A stretch of 64,000 bases of DNA from Rhizobium leguminosarum (lineage in GTDB: Bacteria > Pseudomonadota > Alphaproteobacteria > Rhizobiales > Rhizobiaceae), in assembly GCF_002953715.1 (NCBI RefSeq), contig NZ_CP025012.1, positions 1 through 64,000 on the forward strand, written 5' to 3'. Position numbers and translations under genes: made by a program. The notes beneath the pieces are model-generated. The model made no database searches. It saw only the letters and a program-made list of their open reading frames with translations, and was not told the origin of the DNA. Below are positions 54,943 to 64,000 of this stretch, piece by piece (the stretch's first letter is position 1; every line of letters starts with the position of its first letter).

Positions 54943-56439
54943 ATGACCGCCCAGCAGACCGACAATGCCCTCAGGCAGCGCCTCGATTTCATCGAACTGG
55001 ATGATGCAGCGCGCAAGTCGATGCGGGATCTGCGCCCTGTCATATCAGAGCTGATCGGCGGCGCCCTCGATAAATTCTACGCCAAGATCGCCAAGACCCC
55101 CGCTGTCGCAGGCTTCTTCGCCGATAAGAACCATGTCGGCTATGCCAAGAAGCGCCAGCAGGATCATTGGGCCAATCTGGCCGGCGGCGCGTTCGACGAG
55201 AGCTATGTCAACGGCGTGACCGCGGTCGGCCGGACGCACGCCCGCATCGGGCTGGAGCCGCGCTGGTATATTGGCGGTTACGCCATCGTCATGTCCGAGC
55301 TCGTCAAAGGCATCATGGAGAAGCAGTGGCCGTCGATCTTCGGGCGCCAGCAAGGCAAGCAGTTGGCCGAGAAGCTGTCGGCCGTCATCAAGGCTGGCAT
55401 GCTGGACATGGATTATTCCATCTCGGTCTATCTCGAGACGCTCGAAGCAAAGCGCCGCGTCTTGGAAGAAGAGCGTGCCCAGGCCGAATCCGATCAGGCG
55501 ATCGCGCTGGAGCAGCTGCGCCGCGGTCTGGAAGCGCTGTCGAACGGCGATCTCGAAGCCACCCTGCCGTCCGACCTGCCGGGCAATTTCCGGCAGATGG
55601 CCGAGGACTACAACCGCGCCGTCAGCGCCCTTCGCCAGTCCTTCGCCTCTGTGCGCGAGACCTCGGGCCATATCATGAGCGGCGCCGACGTCATTTCCAA
55701 TGCGACCAACGATCTGGCGCTGCGCACTGCCCAGCAGGCGGCAGGAGTCGAGCAGAGTTCGGCCGCCCTGCAGCAGCTGTCCGTCAGCGTCGGCCAGACG
55801 GCCGCCAATGCCGAGAAGGCTTCGGACGCCGTGCGCGAGACGCAAGAGAAGGCGAAGAACTCCGGCGAACTGGTCACCAGCGCCGTCTCGGCGATGGCCG
55901 GCATCGAGAAATCCTCGACCGGGATCTCCAAGATCATCGGCGTCATCGATGAGATCGCCTTCCAGACCAATCTGCTGGCGCTGAACGCCGGCGTCGAGGC
56001 GGCCCGCGCCGGCGATGCCGGCAAGGGTTTTGCCGTCGTCGCTCAGGAAGTCCGCCAGCTCGCCCAGCGCACCGCGGAAGCGGCCAAGGAGATCAAGAAC
56101 CTGATCTCGCAGAGCTCGACCCAGGTCAATCAGGGCGTCGGCATCGTCTCCAGCACCGGCGAAGCGCTAAACGACATGATCAGCCGCATCGACATCATCA
56201 ACCGTTTCGTCGCCGATATCGCCGCCGCCGCCCGCGATCAGGCGACCGGCGTCAACGAGGTCAGCGTCGCCGTCCGCAACATGGGTGCGATTACCCAGCA
56301 GAATTCGGACATGGTCGAGCACTCTTCGGCGGAAACCCGCCGTCTCAAGGACGAGGTGGAAACCCTGATCGAGCTGCTGCGGCGCTTCCGCGCCCGGCCG
56401 GAGGGCCGTTCCGCCAGTGCTGCCCGCCGGGCGGCCTGA
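54943..56439 (+). CDS. Globin-coupled methyl-accepting chemotaxis protein
   Basis: A 498 aa cytoplasmic chemoreceptor without transmembrane segments. An N-terminal protoglobin domain (about 1-180) has the globin-coupled-sensor motif [19 protein letters not shown] with the proximal heme ligand His99, then a HAMP-like segment ([18 protein letters not shown]) and an MCP signalling domain whose tip is [22 protein letters not shown]. By family (HemAT/IcpA) it probably senses oxygen for aerotaxis. No che genes are adjacent. It is directly followed by the second 272 bp element. Confidence 0.92.
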   Translation: MTAQQTDNALRQRLDFIELDDAARKSMRDLRPVISELIGGALDKFYAKIAKTPAVAGFFADKNHVGYAKKRQQDHWANLAGGAFDESYVNGVTAVGRTHARIGLEPRWYIGGYAIVMSELVKGIMEKQWPSIFGRQQGKQLAEKLSAVIKAGMLDMDYSISVYLETLEAKRRVLEEERAQAESDQAIALEQLRRGLEALSNGDLEATLPSDLPGNFRQMAEDYNRAVSALRQSFASVRETSGHIMSGADVISNATNDLALRTAQQAAGVEQSSAALQQLSVSVGQTAANAEKASDAVRETQEKAKNSGELVTSAVSAMAGIEKSSTGISKIIGVIDEIAFQTNLLALNAGVEAARAGDAGKGFAVVAQEVRQLAQRTAEAAKEIKNLISQSSTQVNQGVGIVSSTGEALNDMISRIDIINRFVADIAAAARDQATGVNEVSVAVRNMGAITQQNSDMVEHSSAETRRLKDEVETLIELLRRFRARPEGRSASAARRAA

Positions 56440-56445
56440 GGCGAA

Positions 56446-56717
56446 TAGAGCCTTTCCTGGTCAGCTTGAAGCATTCTGCCGGAGCAGGTTTTCGTCAGGG
56501 CAAAGGCGATTGGCGAAAGGCATACCCCAAGGTACGTCCGAGCCGATCGCCTTTGCCCTGGCGGAAAGATGCCCGGCCCTTCGGGTTGGCTGAAACGGGC
56601 CGGCTGATCGACCGGCCGGCTTGGCCGTAGAGCTTGGCTACGACGCGCGCCGGCCGGTCGACCATCCGACTCCGTTTGAGCCAACAGAATGTTTCAAGCT
56701 GACCAGGAAAGGCTCTA
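56446..56717 (+). mobile_element. 272 bp MITE-like palindromic element, copy B
   Basis: Inverted copy of the element at 18503-18774, same length, ten differences. Terminal inverted repeats of 33 nt (56446-56478 and 56685-56717) differ at one base; TA stands at each outer end. It begins 7 nt after the chemoreceptor stop and ends 89 nt before def, filling most of the 367 bp gap. No credible coding sequence. Confidence 0.88.
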
Positions 56718-56806
56718 TGGCGAAATTCCAGGCGGGGATGCAAAAAAGCGTATTCCCCGCCTGCCGGATAATTCCATAGTCGGAAAAGATGGGTTATGGG
56801 AACGCC

Positions 56807-57322
56807 ATGACCATCAAGCCACTCATCATTCTTCCCGATCCCGTTCTCCGCCAGCTGTCCAAGCCGATCGAGCGGGTGGACTCCGAGCTGCAGCGTCTTG
56901 CCGACGATATGCTGGAAACCATGTACGACGCGCCGGGCATCGGCCTTGCCGCCATCCAGATCGGCGTGCCGCGCCGCATGCTCGTCATCGACATCTCGCG
57001 CGAGGGCGAGGAAAAGCAGCCGCAGGTCTTCATCAATCCTGAGATCGTCAAATCCTCCGACGAGCGCTCCGTCTATGAGGAAGGCTGTCTTTCGATTCCG
57101 GATTATTATGCCGAGGTCGAGCGCCCGGCTGTCGTCTCGGTCAAATATCTCGACCGCAACGGCAAGGAACAGACCGTCGAAGCCGACGGTCTGCTCGCCA
57201 CCTGCCTGCAGCACGAGATCGACCACCTGAACGGCGTGCTGTTCATCGATTATATCTCGCGGCTGAAGCGGGAGATGGTGATCAAGAAATTCACCAAGGC
57301 GGCGAAGTCCAAGGCGCTCTGA
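56807..57322 (+). CDS. def: Peptide deformylase
   Basis: Removes the formyl group from nascent proteins. The 171 aa protein has the three metal-site motifs: GIGLAAIQ (usually GxGLAAPQ; Ile for Pro is common in this group), EGCLSIP with the metal-binding Cys, and HEIDHLNG with two His and the catalytic Glu. The ATG at 56807 is preferred over one six codons upstream because GGGAA precedes it. It normally pairs with fmt; here a toxin-antitoxin module separates them. Confidence 0.96.
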   Translation: MTIKPLIILPDPVLRQLSKPIERVDSELQRLADDMLETMYDAPGIGLAAIQIGVPRRMLVIDISREGEEKQPQVFINPEIVKSSDERSVYEEGCLSIPDYYAEVERPAVVSVKYLDRNGKEQTVEADGLLATCLQHEIDHLNGVLFIDYISRLKREMVIKKFTKAAKSKAL

Positions 57323-57353
57323 CGCTGCGTTGAAAATTCACCGGCGAGGCACT

Positions 57354-57372
57354 ATGATATCACTGATATCAT
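57354..57372. promoter_or_regulatory. Perfect palindromic operator upstream of the antitoxin gene
   Basis: ATGATATCA-C-TGATATCAT, a perfect 9+1+9 palindrome ending 14 nt before the antitoxin ATG. Toxin-antitoxin operons of this type are autorepressed by the complex binding such palindromes, so this is the likely operator. Confidence 0.7.
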
Positions 57373-57386
57373 GATGGAGCTGCCGA

Positions 57387-57671
57387 ATGGGTGATTTTCT
57401 GATCAGAAATATTTCCGAAGCAATGAAGCGAGACATTGCGGAATCGGCGCAGCGGAGCGGAAACAGCCTTTCTGACGAGGCCAAGGAGCTTCTGCGGGAA
57501 GCGCTGAAAAGAAAAACCGAAGCAAGGCCCGAGACGTTGTCGACGTATGAAGCAATACGCGCCGCTTTCGTCAGCGAAAACGCAGTGGACGATGAATTCC
57601 CTGCAATCATGGACGAAATCGAGGCCACGCGGAAAAAGGATTTCGGCCGGCCGTTCGAGGATTTCGAATGA
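57387..57671 (+). CDS. FitA/VapB-like ribbon-helix-helix antitoxin
   Basis: A 94 aa protein with an N-terminal ribbon-helix-helix (MGDFLIRNISEAMKRDIAES, then SGNSLSDEAKELLREAL) of the FitA/StbC type. Its acidic, disordered C-terminus would wrap the toxin. GGAG precedes the ATG, and the gene overlaps the toxin gene by 4 nt. It should neutralise the PIN-domain toxin and repress the operon through the palindrome just upstream. Base composition is lower in GC than that of def and fmt, suggesting acquisition. Confidence 0.85.
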   Translation: MGDFLIRNISEAMKRDIAESAQRSGNSLSDEAKELLREALKRKTEARPETLSTYEAIRAAFVSENAVDDEFPAIMDEIEATRKKDFGRPFEDFE

Positions 57672-58090
57672 TCGTTCTCGATACGAATGTGATTTCCGAG
57701 TTCGCCAGGTCATTGCCGAATGAAAAGGTGAAGGCCTGGATATTGCGGCAGGATGGCTCGAGAATCTGGCTTTGCACGGTCGGTTTGATGGAGCAGATTT
57801 ACGGAGCCGAAAGGGTTTTCTTGAAGACAGGATCGGACCGCTTCTTTCGCGCGATCGAGAATTTGGTGAAAGGCCAGTTTCGCGATCGTATCGTCGGCTG
57901 GGATTTGGAAACGGCTATGGCAACCGGTCGCTTGCGAGCGAAACGCGAAAGCATGGGGCGGCCTATTTCGGTCCAGGATGCTATGATTGCCGCCATCTGC
58001 CTTGCAAACGGCGCGACGCTTGCGACCCGCAACACCAGAGATTTCGAGGGGCTTGATCTCAAGCTCGTAAACCCGTTTGAAGACGGCTGA
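57668..58090 (+). CDS. vapC: PIN-domain toxin (VapC/FitB family)
   Basis: A 140 aa ribonuclease toxin. The PIN acidic residues are present: Asp5 in [11 protein letters not shown], Glu in LMEQIYG, Asp in [10 protein letters not shown] and Asp in [10 protein letters not shown]. The motif set and RHH partner fit FitAB-type pairs, whose toxins cut tRNA or other RNA; the target here is unknown. The stop is 21 nt before fmt, so fmt may be read partly from the toxin-antitoxin promoter. Confidence 0.88.
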   Translation: MIVLDTNVISEFARSLPNEKVKAWILRQDGSRIWLCTVGLMEQIYGAERVFLKTGSDRFFRAIENLVKGQFRDRIVGWDLETAMATGRLRAKRESMGRPISVQDAMIAAICLANGATLATRNTRDFEGLDLKLVNPFEDG

Positions 58091-58110
58091 TCCTCAATTG
58101 GCGAGATAAA

Positions 58111-59046
58111 ATGTCTCTTCGCATCATCTTCATGGGAACGCCGGAGTTCTCGGTCCCGACCCTGCGCCTGCTCGTCGATGCTGGGCACAGGATCGTTGCG
58201 GTCTATACGCAGCCGCCACGGCCGGGCGGGCGGCGCGGCCTCGATCTGCAGAAATCGCCGGTGCATCAGGCGGCCGAACTGCTCGGCCTGCCGGTCTTCA
58301 CCCCGGTCAATTTCAAGGACCCCGAGGAGCGCGAGAGGTTTCGCGCTTTCAATGCCGATGTCGGCGTCGTCGTTGCTTACGGGCTGTTGCTGCCGGAAGC
58401 GATTTTGAACGGCACAAGAGATGGCTGCTACAACGGCCATGCCTCGCTGCTGCCGCGCTGGCGCGGTGCTGCTCCGATCCAGCGGGCGATCATGGCCGGC
58501 GACGCAAAGACCGGCATGATGGTGATGAAGATGGACAAGGGTCTGGATACCGGCGCCGTCGCACTGACCCGCGAGGTCGAGATCAGCCCGAACATGACGG
58601 CTGGCGAGCTGCACGACCGGCTGATGCTCGTGGGCGCCAAGGCGATGGCGGAGGCCATGGTGAAACTCGAGATGAACGACCTGCCGCTGACGCGGCAGCC
58701 GGAAGACGGCGTGCTCTATGCCGCCAAGATCGACAAGGCCGAGACGCGCATCGATTTTTCCAGGGATGCCAGGGACGTGCACAATCACATCCGCGGCCTG
58801 GCGCCGTTTCCGGGGGCCTGGTTCGAGCTCGAAATCGGCGGCAAACCGGAGCGGGTGAAGGTGCTGGGGTCCGAGCTGGCTGAAGGGCAGGGTGCTGCCG
58901 GCCAATTGCTGACCGATGATCTCGTGGTCGCCTGCGCTTCGGGCTCGGTGCGGCTGGCCAGGCTGCAGAAGGCCGGCGGCAAACCGCTGGCGGCGGCCGA
59001 TTTCCTTAGGGGCACGCCACTTGCGGCGGGCACGAGGCTTACCTGA
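58111..59046 (+). CDS. fmt: Methionyl-tRNA formyltransferase
   Basis: Formylates initiator Met-tRNA. The 311 aa protein opens with [19 protein letters not shown] and has the catalytic [20 protein letters not shown] (Asn/His) plus Asp in [12 protein letters not shown]; the C-terminal OB-like domain follows. Its stop TGA shares one base with the truA ATG, so translation is coupled. def, fmt and truA form the usual alphaproteobacterial group. Confidence 0.97.
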   Translation: MSLRIIFMGTPEFSVPTLRLLVDAGHRIVAVYTQPPRPGGRRGLDLQKSPVHQAAELLGLPVFTPVNFKDPEERERFRAFNADVGVVVAYGLLLPEAILNGTRDGCYNGHASLLPRWRGAAPIQRAIMAGDAKTGMMVMKMDKGLDTGAVALTREVEISPNMTAGELHDRLMLVGAKAMAEAMVKLEMNDLPLTRQPEDGVLYAAKIDKAETRIDFSRDARDVHNHIRGLAPFPGAWFELEIGGKPERVKVLGSELAEGQGAAGQLLTDDLVVACASGSVRLARLQKAGGKPLAAADFLRGTPLAAGTRLT

Positions 59047-59852
59047 TGCCGCGTTTCCGCATGACCGTCGAATATGACGGCGGCCCCTATGTCGGCTGGC
59101 AGCGGCAGGAGAACGGCCCCTCGGTGCAGGGCGCGATCGAGGCCGCGGTGCTGTCGCTGACCGGCGAGACGGTGTCGATCCGCGGCGCGGGACGCACCGA
59201 TTCCGGCGTCCACGCCATGGGGCAGGTGATCCATGCCGAACTTTCGAAGGAGTGGTCGCCCTACCAGCTGCAGAATGCGTTGAACGCGCATCTGAGGCTC
59301 GCCGGCGAGCGCGTCTCCATACTCGACGTCGAGGCTGTTGCCGAATTCTTCGATGCGCGCTTTTCAGCGCTGCGGCGCCATTACCTCTATCGCATCGTCA
59401 GTCGCCGGGCGCCGCTGGCGCTCGAAGCCGGCAAGGCCTGGTGGGTGCCGAAGGTGCTCGATCACGAGGTCATGCACGCTGCCGCCCAGAGGCTGGTCGG
59501 CAGGCACGATTTCTCCACCTTCCGCGCCGCCCATTGCCAGGCAAACAGCCCAGTGCGCACGCTCGACCGGCTGGATGTGACGCGCAACGGCGAGCTGATC
59601 GAGATCCGCGCCACGGCGCAGAGTTTTCTCCACAACCAGATCCGTTCCTTCGCCGGCACGCTGAAGCTCGCCGGCGAAGGCAAATGGACGCCCGATGATG
59701 TCGAGGCGGCGCTTAAGGCGCGCGACCGCAAGGCCTGCGGCCCGGTGGCGCCGCCGGACGGGCTCTATTTCATGCAGGTGGATTATCCCGAGGTGATCGT
59801 CGACCGCCGACGGCCAGTCACCGATACCGATACCGATGATGATCCGTCATGA
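59046..59852 (+). CDS. truA: tRNA pseudouridine(38-40) synthase TruA
   Basis: Isomerises uridines 38-40 of the tRNA anticodon arm. The 268 aa protein has the catalytic aspartate in [16 protein letters not shown], preceded by [18 protein letters not shown] and followed by [13 protein letters not shown]. The last few residues (DTDTDDDP) are an acidic extension. It converges with a membrane protein gene 25 nt later. Confidence 0.96.
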   Translation: MPRFRMTVEYDGGPYVGWQRQENGPSVQGAIEAAVLSLTGETVSIRGAGRTDSGVHAMGQVIHAELSKEWSPYQLQNALNAHLRLAGERVSILDVEAVAEFFDARFSALRRHYLYRIVSRRAPLALEAGKAWWVPKVLDHEVMHAAAQRLVGRHDFSTFRAAHCQANSPVRTLDRLDVTRNGELIEIRATAQSFLHNQIRSFAGTLKLAGEGKWTPDDVEAALKARDRKACGPVAPPDGLYFMQVDYPEVIVDRRRPVTDTDTDDDPS

Positions 59853-59877
59853 AAATACCGCTCCAGCAGGAGCTTGA

Positions 59878-60474
59878 TCAGGCGGGATAGATGCCGAGGA
59901 AGTGCTGCAGATATTCCGAAAGGATCATCGATGGCACGAGCAGCACCAGTGTCAGCGCCCCGACCATCAGCGCGTGACCGTGGCAGATCATCCGGAGGAT
60001 GCGCGCCAGCACGAAGACCTGCGCCAGCATGAAGGCGAGCAGCAGCAGCGAGACGAGGCCGACGGAGCCGGGCAGGAAGAACACCAGCGCCAGCAGCAGC
60101 CCGTTGATATAGGAGAGCGGCACGCCGAGCCAGTTGACGCTGACGACGACCGGGGCGAAACGCTCGCCCATGCGGACGGCAAGCAGCAGCAGCCCGGCAA
60201 AGACCAGCGGCACGAACCAGTTGGCGACCTCGACGAGGCCGAGCCTCATATAGAAGGCAAAGTTGACATCGGCTTCCGGCGGCATCGACCGCAGGAAGGC
60301 CTGTCGCCACCAGAGCCAGGAAATACCCATCGGCGGCAGGCACCAGAGCATTGCCCAGAACGAACGGTTGACGCCGCGCTCGGACATATCGAGGTAGCGG
60401 AAGCCGCGCGGATCCAGCCGGATCAGCAGCCAGAGGCCGGCCAGGTAATATTGAACCTCCCTAAAGCCCGGCAT
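59878..60474 (-). CDS. Conserved membrane protein of unknown function
   Basis: A 198 aa polytopic protein with about five hydrophobic segments (for example [55 protein letters not shown] and [18 protein letters not shown]). I recognise no family signature or catalytic motif. It overlaps the end of dapE by 14 nt on the same strand, and the dapE-linked position looks operonic. Codon composition matches its neighbours. Confidence 0.75.
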   Translation of the reverse strand: MPGFREVQYYLAGLWLLIRLDPRGFRYLDMSERGVNRSFWAMLWCLPPMGISWLWWRQAFLRSMPPEADVNFAFYMRLGLVEVANWFVPLVFAGLLLLAVRMGERFAPVVVSVNWLGVPLSYINGLLLALVFFLPGSVGLVSLLLLAFMLAQVFVLARILRMICHGHALMVGALTLVLLVPSMILSEYLQHFLGIYPA

Positions 60475-61654
60475 TGGCGAACCAGCGGGCGATGAAGGTT
60501 TCGTAGATCGCCGTCAGTATCTCCAGATCGGCGACAGCGACGCGCTCGTCGACCATGTGCATCGTCTGGCCGACGAGACCGAACTCGACGACCGGGCAAT
60601 AATCCTTGATGAATCGCGCATCCGATGTGCCGCCGGTGGTCGAAAGCCGCGGCGACTGGCCGGAAACGCTTTCGACGGCTGAAGACAGCGAAGCGATCAG
60701 CGCATTGTTGCGGGTCAGGAAGACATGGCTCGGCCGATCGGCCCAGACGATATCGTAGGCCACCGGTTCGCGGCCCGGCCGCAACGCGCCATCCCGGGCG
60801 GCGGCTTCCAGACGGCGCAGGATTTCGGCGCGCAGCGTCTCGACCGTCCAGCTGTCGTTGAAGCGGATGTTGAAGCTTGCCGATGCCTTGGCCGGAATGA
60901 CGTTGGTCGCCGGATTGCCGACATCGACCGTGGTCACTTCGAGGTTCGACGGCTGGAAATCGTCGGTGCCGCCGTCAAATGGCGGGTTCATCAGCGCGTG
61001 GGTGAGTTGCAGCATGCCGCGCACCGGATTGTCGGCAAGATGCGGATAGGCGGCATGACCCTGGACGCCGTGAACGGTGATTTTACCCGACAGCGAGCCA
61101 CGCCGGCCGATCTTGATCATGTCGCCGAGCCTGTCCGGATTGGTCGGCTCGCCGACGAGGCAGGCATCCCAGCTTTCGCCGCGTTCGGCCGCCCATTGCA
61201 GCAGCTTGATCGTGCCGTTGATCGCCGGCCCTTCCTCGTCGCCGGTGATCAGGAAGGAAATCGAGCCCTTGGGCTGCCCGTTTTTCTCGATATGGCGGGC
61301 GACGGCGGCGACGAAACAGGCAATACCGCCCTTCATGTCGACGGCGCCGCGGCCGAAAAGCTCGCCCTTGGAAATCTCGGCGGCAAACGGCGGATGCGTC
61401 CAGGCGGCTTCGTCGCCGACCGGCACGACATCGGTATGGCCGGCAAACATCAGATGCGGGCCATCCTTGCCGAGGCGGGCATAGAGGTTTTCGATGTCAG
61501 GTGTTCCCTCTTCGCTCGCCTTCACTCTGTCGACCATAAAGCCGAGCGGCGCAAGCATTGCCTCCAGCGCCGACAGTGCGCCGCCTTCGGCGGGCGTCAC
61601 GGACGGGCAGCGAATCAGTGTCTGGAGATTGGCGACGGGGTCGGTAGCGGTCAT
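60461..61654 (-). CDS. dapE: Succinyl-diaminopimelate desuccinylase
   Basis: A di-zinc M20 hydrolase in the succinylase branch of lysine and diaminopimelate synthesis. The 397 aa protein has [13 protein letters not shown] and [12 protein letters not shown] with metal ligands, and the catalytic Glu pair in [13 protein letters not shown]. The start [11 protein letters not shown] is chosen for length; an ATG 12 codons upstream exists. dapD lies upstream on the same strand after a 101 bp gap. Confidence 0.95.
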   Translation of the reverse strand: MTATDPVANLQTLIRCPSVTPAEGGALSALEAMLAPLGFMVDRVKASEEGTPDIENLYARLGKDGPHLMFAGHTDVVPVGDEAAWTHPPFAAEISKGELFGRGAVDMKGGIACFVAAVARHIEKNGQPKGSISFLITGDEEGPAINGTIKLLQWAAERGESWDACLVGEPTNPDRLGDMIKIGRRGSLSGKITVHGVQGHAAYPHLADNPVRGMLQLTHALMNPPFDGGTDDFQPSNLEVTTVDVGNPATNVIPAKASASFNIRFNDSWTVETLRAEILRRLEAAARDGALRPGREPVAYDIVWADRPSHVFLTRNNALIASLSSAVESVSGQSPRLSTTGGTSDARFIKDYCPVVEFGLVGQTMHMVDERVAVADLEILTAIYETFIARWFANAGL

Positions 61655-61755
61655 GGCGGTCGAACTATCCGGCGGGAATGGCAAAGACATGGCAAGGCGG
61701 GGCCGCCTCGCGTAAAAAGACGCCGTCTGTTTACCGGATCAACGTCCCGGTGTCA

Positions 61756-62616
61756 TCAATCTCTGAGCAGCTCGTTGATGCCGGTCTTCGAGCGGGTCTT
61801 CTCATCGACGCGCTTGACGATGACGGCGCAGTAGAGATGCGGCGCCGGCTGGCCGTTGCCCATCGTCGCATTGCCCGACGGCATCGAGCCGGCGACGACG
61901 ACGGAATAGGGCGGCACTTCGCCGTAGGTCACCTCGCCGGTGGCGCGGTCGACGATCTTGGTCGACTTGCCGATATAGACGCCCATGCCGAGCACCGAGC
62001 CTTCGCGGATGATGCAGCCTTCGACCACCTCGGAACGGGCGCCGATGAAGCAATTGTCCTCAATGATCGTCGGGCCGGCCTGCATCGGTTCCAAGACGCC
62101 GCCGATGCCGACGCCGCCGGAGAGATGCACATGCTTGCCGATCTGCGCGCAGGAGCCGACCGTTGCCCAGGTATCGACCATCGTGCCTTCGCCGACATAG
62201 GCGCCGAGATTGACGAAGGAGGGCATCAGGATCGCGTTCGGGGCGATATAGGCCGAGCGGCGCACGACGCAGTTCGGCACAGCGCGGAAGCCGGCGGCGC
62301 GGAAGTGGTTCTCGCCCCAGTTTTCGAATTTCGAAGGAACCTTGTCCCACCAGGTCGAGTTGCCCGAGCCGCCCTTCACCACATCCATGTCGTTGAGGCG
62401 GAAGGACAAGAGCACGGCCTTCTTCAGCCATTGATTGACCGTCCAGGCACCGTCGGCGGAGCGTTCGGCGACGCGGACCTGGCCGGCATCGAGCAGATCG
62501 AGTGCTGATTCGACCGCATCGCGAACCTCGCCCTTCGTCGACGTGTTCACATTGTCGCGATTGTCGAAGGCGGCTTCGATGATCTTTTCGAGGGATGCGA
62601 GGTCGGTGGCGCTCAT
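61756..62616 (-). CDS. dapD: Tetrahydrodipicolinate N-succinyltransferase
   Basis: Succinylates tetrahydrodipicolinate, the step before DapC and DapE. The 286 aa protein has an N-terminal helical region, [12 protein letters not shown], then left-handed beta-helix hexapeptide repeats ([20 protein letters not shown] and onward). With dapE next door, two enzymes of the same branch are together, supplying peptidoglycan precursors and lysine. Confidence 0.96.
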   Translation of the reverse strand: MSATDLASLEKIIEAAFDNRDNVNTSTKGEVRDAVESALDLLDAGQVRVAERSADGAWTVNQWLKKAVLLSFRLNDMDVVKGGSGNSTWWDKVPSKFENWGENHFRAAGFRAVPNCVVRRSAYIAPNAILMPSFVNLGAYVGEGTMVDTWATVGSCAQIGKHVHLSGGVGIGGVLEPMQAGPTIIEDNCFIGARSEVVEGCIIREGSVLGMGVYIGKSTKIVDRATGEVTYGEVPPYSVVVAGSMPSGNATMGNGQPAPHLYCAVIVKRVDEKTRSKTGINELLRD

Positions 62617-62695
62617 GAGAATTCCTTAAACTTCGATCTTTATCGTGGAGACGGGGTGTCTCCGGAAGTGCGGTTGGCGGGGTTTACCCTGCTCT

Positions 62696-62760
62696 ACAGC
62701 ATGAAGCCGTAGAACGGAATGATTTTTCCGACAAGATGATACCTGGATTCAAGGCGTTGT
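62696..62760. repeat. Degenerate relic of the 63753 palindromic element
   Basis: AGCATGAAGCCG...TTTTTCCGACAAGATGAT and TGGATTCAAGGCG align, roughly two bases in three, with the element at 63753-63863 in the same order. It lies in the dapD-LOG divergent gap, so it may overlap their promoters. The similarity was judged by eye. Confidence 0.35.
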
Positions 62761-62808
62761 AGCGACATATCCGGCTTCGTAGCCGGCAATACCGAAAGGC
62801 ATTTCGAC

Positions 62809-63675
62809 ATGGCGAAGGGACGAAACGGCGGTTCGCGGCGCAAGGATGGCGTATGGGACCCGCTGAAGAGCAGCTCGACCGACAGGCAGCGCGCCGAAGC
62901 CGTGCCGAAGACACCGCAGACGATGTCGCCTGCCTACCGCCTTGCCTATGTCGACGAGGATTTCCTCTGCCGCGAGGAGCTGCGGCCGATCCGCCTGCAG
63001 CTGGAACTGATGAAGCCGGAGATGATGCTGACCGAACGCGGCATCAAGTCGACCGTCGTCATGTTCGGCGGCGCCCGTATTCCCGCCCCCGGCCAGAGCG
63101 CCTGGGCAGCCCGCAACGATATCCAGCGCGTCAACCTGGAGGCGGCCTCCGTCTATTATGATGAGGCGCGAAAATTTGCCCGGCTCTGCTCGAAATATTC
63201 TGCCACCTTCAATTTCCACGAATATGTCATCGTCACCGGCGGCGGCCCCGGCGTGATGGAGGCGGGCAATCGCGGCGCGGCCGACGAGGGCGCCCCTTCG
63301 ATCGGCCTCAACATCGTGCTGCCGCACGAGCAGGCGCCGAACGCCTATGTGACGCCGGAACTCAGCTTCAACTTCCATTATTTCGCCATCCGCAAGATGC
63401 ATTTCATGGTGCGCGCCAAGGCGATCGCCGTCTTTCCCGGCGGCTTCGGAACGCTCGACGAATTCTTCGAATGCCTGACGCTGATCCAGACCGGCCGCAT
63501 GGAGCGCCTGCCGCTGATCCTTTTCGGGGAGGCGTTCTGGCGGAGCATCATCAATTTCGACGCATTGGCGGAATTCGGCACGATTGCGCCCGACGACGTC
63601 AAGCTGATCAGCTTCGTCGATACGGCCGAAGCCGCATGGAAAATCGTCCAGGATTTCTACGAACCCCGCGAATAG
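62809..63675 (+). CDS. LOG-family protein (TIGR00730-like nucleotide phosphoribohydrolase)
   Basis: A 288 aa Rossmann-fold protein often mislabelled lysine decarboxylase. It has the LOG motifs: FGGARIPAPG, ITGGGPGVMEAGNRGAADEG and FPGGFGTLDEFFE (PGGxGTxxE with catalytic Glu). Related enzymes release cytokinin bases from the riboside monophosphates or hydrolyse purine nucleotides. This is the longer bacterial type with about 80 extra N-terminal residues, and a cytokinin role is not established. It diverges from dapD. Confidence 0.88.
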   Translation: MAKGRNGGSRRKDGVWDPLKSSSTDRQRAEAVPKTPQTMSPAYRLAYVDEDFLCREELRPIRLQLELMKPEMMLTERGIKSTVVMFGGARIPAPGQSAWAARNDIQRVNLEAASVYYDEARKFARLCSKYSATFNFHEYVIVTGGGPGVMEAGNRGAADEGAPSIGLNIVLPHEQAPNAYVTPELSFNFHYFAIRKMHFMVRAKAIAVFPGGFGTLDEFFECLTLIQTGRMERLPLILFGEAFWRSIINFDALAEFGTIAPDDVKLISFVDTAEAAWKIVQDFYEPRE

Positions 63676-63705
63676 GCGCTTCGCAGGGACCCGCTGCGGA
63701 GCCTC

Positions 63706-63723
63706 TCCCCGCCGAGGCGGGGA
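63706..63723 (+). terminator. Hairpin after the LOG gene
   Basis: TCCCCGCC / GGCGGGGA, 8 bp with a 2 nt gap (or 7 bp with a tetraloop), 30 nt after the stop; no T run follows. Confidence 0.4.
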
Positions 63724-63752
63724 AAGGCAAGGGCAAGTCGTCGTCCGGCCTT

Positions 63753-63863
63753 AGAGCATGATGCCGAAAAGTGTGAGCGGTTTTCGGACGACATCATGCT
63801 CTCACTCTTTAATTTAGAACAGGATTCAGATTTTAGGCCGATCCGGCCAAAAATCTTGTTCTA
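63753..63863. repeat. Composite palindromic element (two units)
   Basis: Unit 1 (63753-63802): AGAGCATGATG...CATCATGCTCT with inner CCGAAAA / TTTTCGG. Unit 2 (63815-63863): TAGAACA...TGTTCTA with inner GGCCGATCCGGCC, bounded by TA at both ends. The final CTA of unit 2 is the stop codon of the EF-hand gene on the minus strand. Confidence 0.75.
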
Positions 63864-64000
63864 GAGCAGCGGCCGGTCCGGCATGTCGTCGATCGAGATG
63901 ACGCCGTCCTTGTTGCTGTCCATCCGGGTGAACAGCTTATCGAAGGCGGCTGTGGCTTCCTGTTTGGAAATCTGGCCGTTCTGGTCGGTGTCGACCCGAC
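63861..64000 (-). CDS. EF-hand domain protein, 3' end only (cut by window edge)
   Basis: The last 46 codons of a minus-strand gene continuing past the window. Two calcium-binding loops are visible: DTDQNGQISKQE and DSNKDGVISIDD, separated by a helix, then MPDRPLL and a TAG stop. Both loops have the expected oxygen ligands at positions 1, 3, 5 and 12 (Glu or Asp at 12). Rhizobial proteins of this kind are usually small and secreted, but the N-terminus is not in view. The stop codon is part of the adjoining palindromic element. Confidence 0.8.
   Translation of the reverse strand, partial: RVDTDQNGQISKQEATAAFDKLFTRMDSNKDGVISIDDMPDRPLL

Noticed and set aside
1-64000. CRISPR array, prophage, tRNA or rRNA genes
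   Set aside because: I saw no regularly spaced direct repeats, phage structural genes or recognisable tRNA/rRNA sequence; a tRNAscan or Rfam search would be needed to be certain about small RNAs.

Overview
This 64 kb window is a high-GC stretch of an alphaproteobacterial chromosome, almost certainly from Rhizobium of the leguminosarum/etli group. The grounds are gene content and order: dnaA; rph divergent from hrcA-grpE; hsp20-DUF1150; trmB-metK-praR-lnt; the miaB-phoH-ybeY-corC block; a Mur-type Fur protein; glnD-mutS-tme-olsB; lptCAB-rpoN-hpf-ptsN; and def-fmt-truA-dapE-dapD. Nearly everything is conserved chromosomal core. I saw no phage, complete insertion sequence, CRISPR array, rRNA or tRNA gene.

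Layout. 1-9.7 kb holds dnaA, a saccharopine-dehydrogenase-like gene, the minus-strand rph-VOC-rdgB-hemW run, the heat-shock genes hrcA and grpE, a nucleoside hydrolase, and hsp20 with its DUF1150 partner. 9.8-32.6 kb is almost entirely minus strand: tRNA modification (trmB, miaB, tsaB), S-adenosylmethionine synthesis (metK), the regulator PraR, envelope enzymes (lnt, plsC, murJ), the phoH-ybeY-corC set, Mur, nfuA, trpS, glnD and mutS. 32.7-46 kb carries the malic enzyme tme, an AraC regulator, olsB (ornithine lipid), a hybrid sensor kinase, lspA, two RNA methyltransferases, a Nudix hydrolase, ihfB and sppA. 46-52.4 kb is LPS export (lptC, lptA, lptB) followed by rpoN, hpf and ptsN, with a DMT permease between rpoN and hpf. 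52.5-64 kb has rbsK, rmuC, a globin-coupled chemoreceptor, def-fmt-truA with a toxin-antitoxin pair between def and fmt, dapE, dapD, a LOG-family gene, and the 3' end of an EF-hand gene cut by the window edge.

The genes join up functionally in several places. GlnD, RpoN and PtsN are three parts of nitrogen regulation. LptA/B/C, Lnt, LspA, OlsB, PlsC and MurJ build the envelope. HrcA, GrpE and Hsp20 form a heat-shock set, and hsp20 has a convincing RpoH-type promoter plus a possible RNA thermometer.

The most striking unexplained structure is in the spaces between genes. Two 272 bp palindromic elements (18503-18774 and 56446-56717, opposite orientations) are about 96% identical, and six of their ten differences form three compensatory base-pair changes. 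Each is bounded by TA on both sides, as in TA-targeting MITEs. A second family is a short hairpin repeat present five times, always in the same orientation. Other palindromic units lie at 14219-14306, 23776-23819, 35101-35197 and 63753-63863. In at least two places the end of a palindrome supplies the stop codon of the neighbouring gene.
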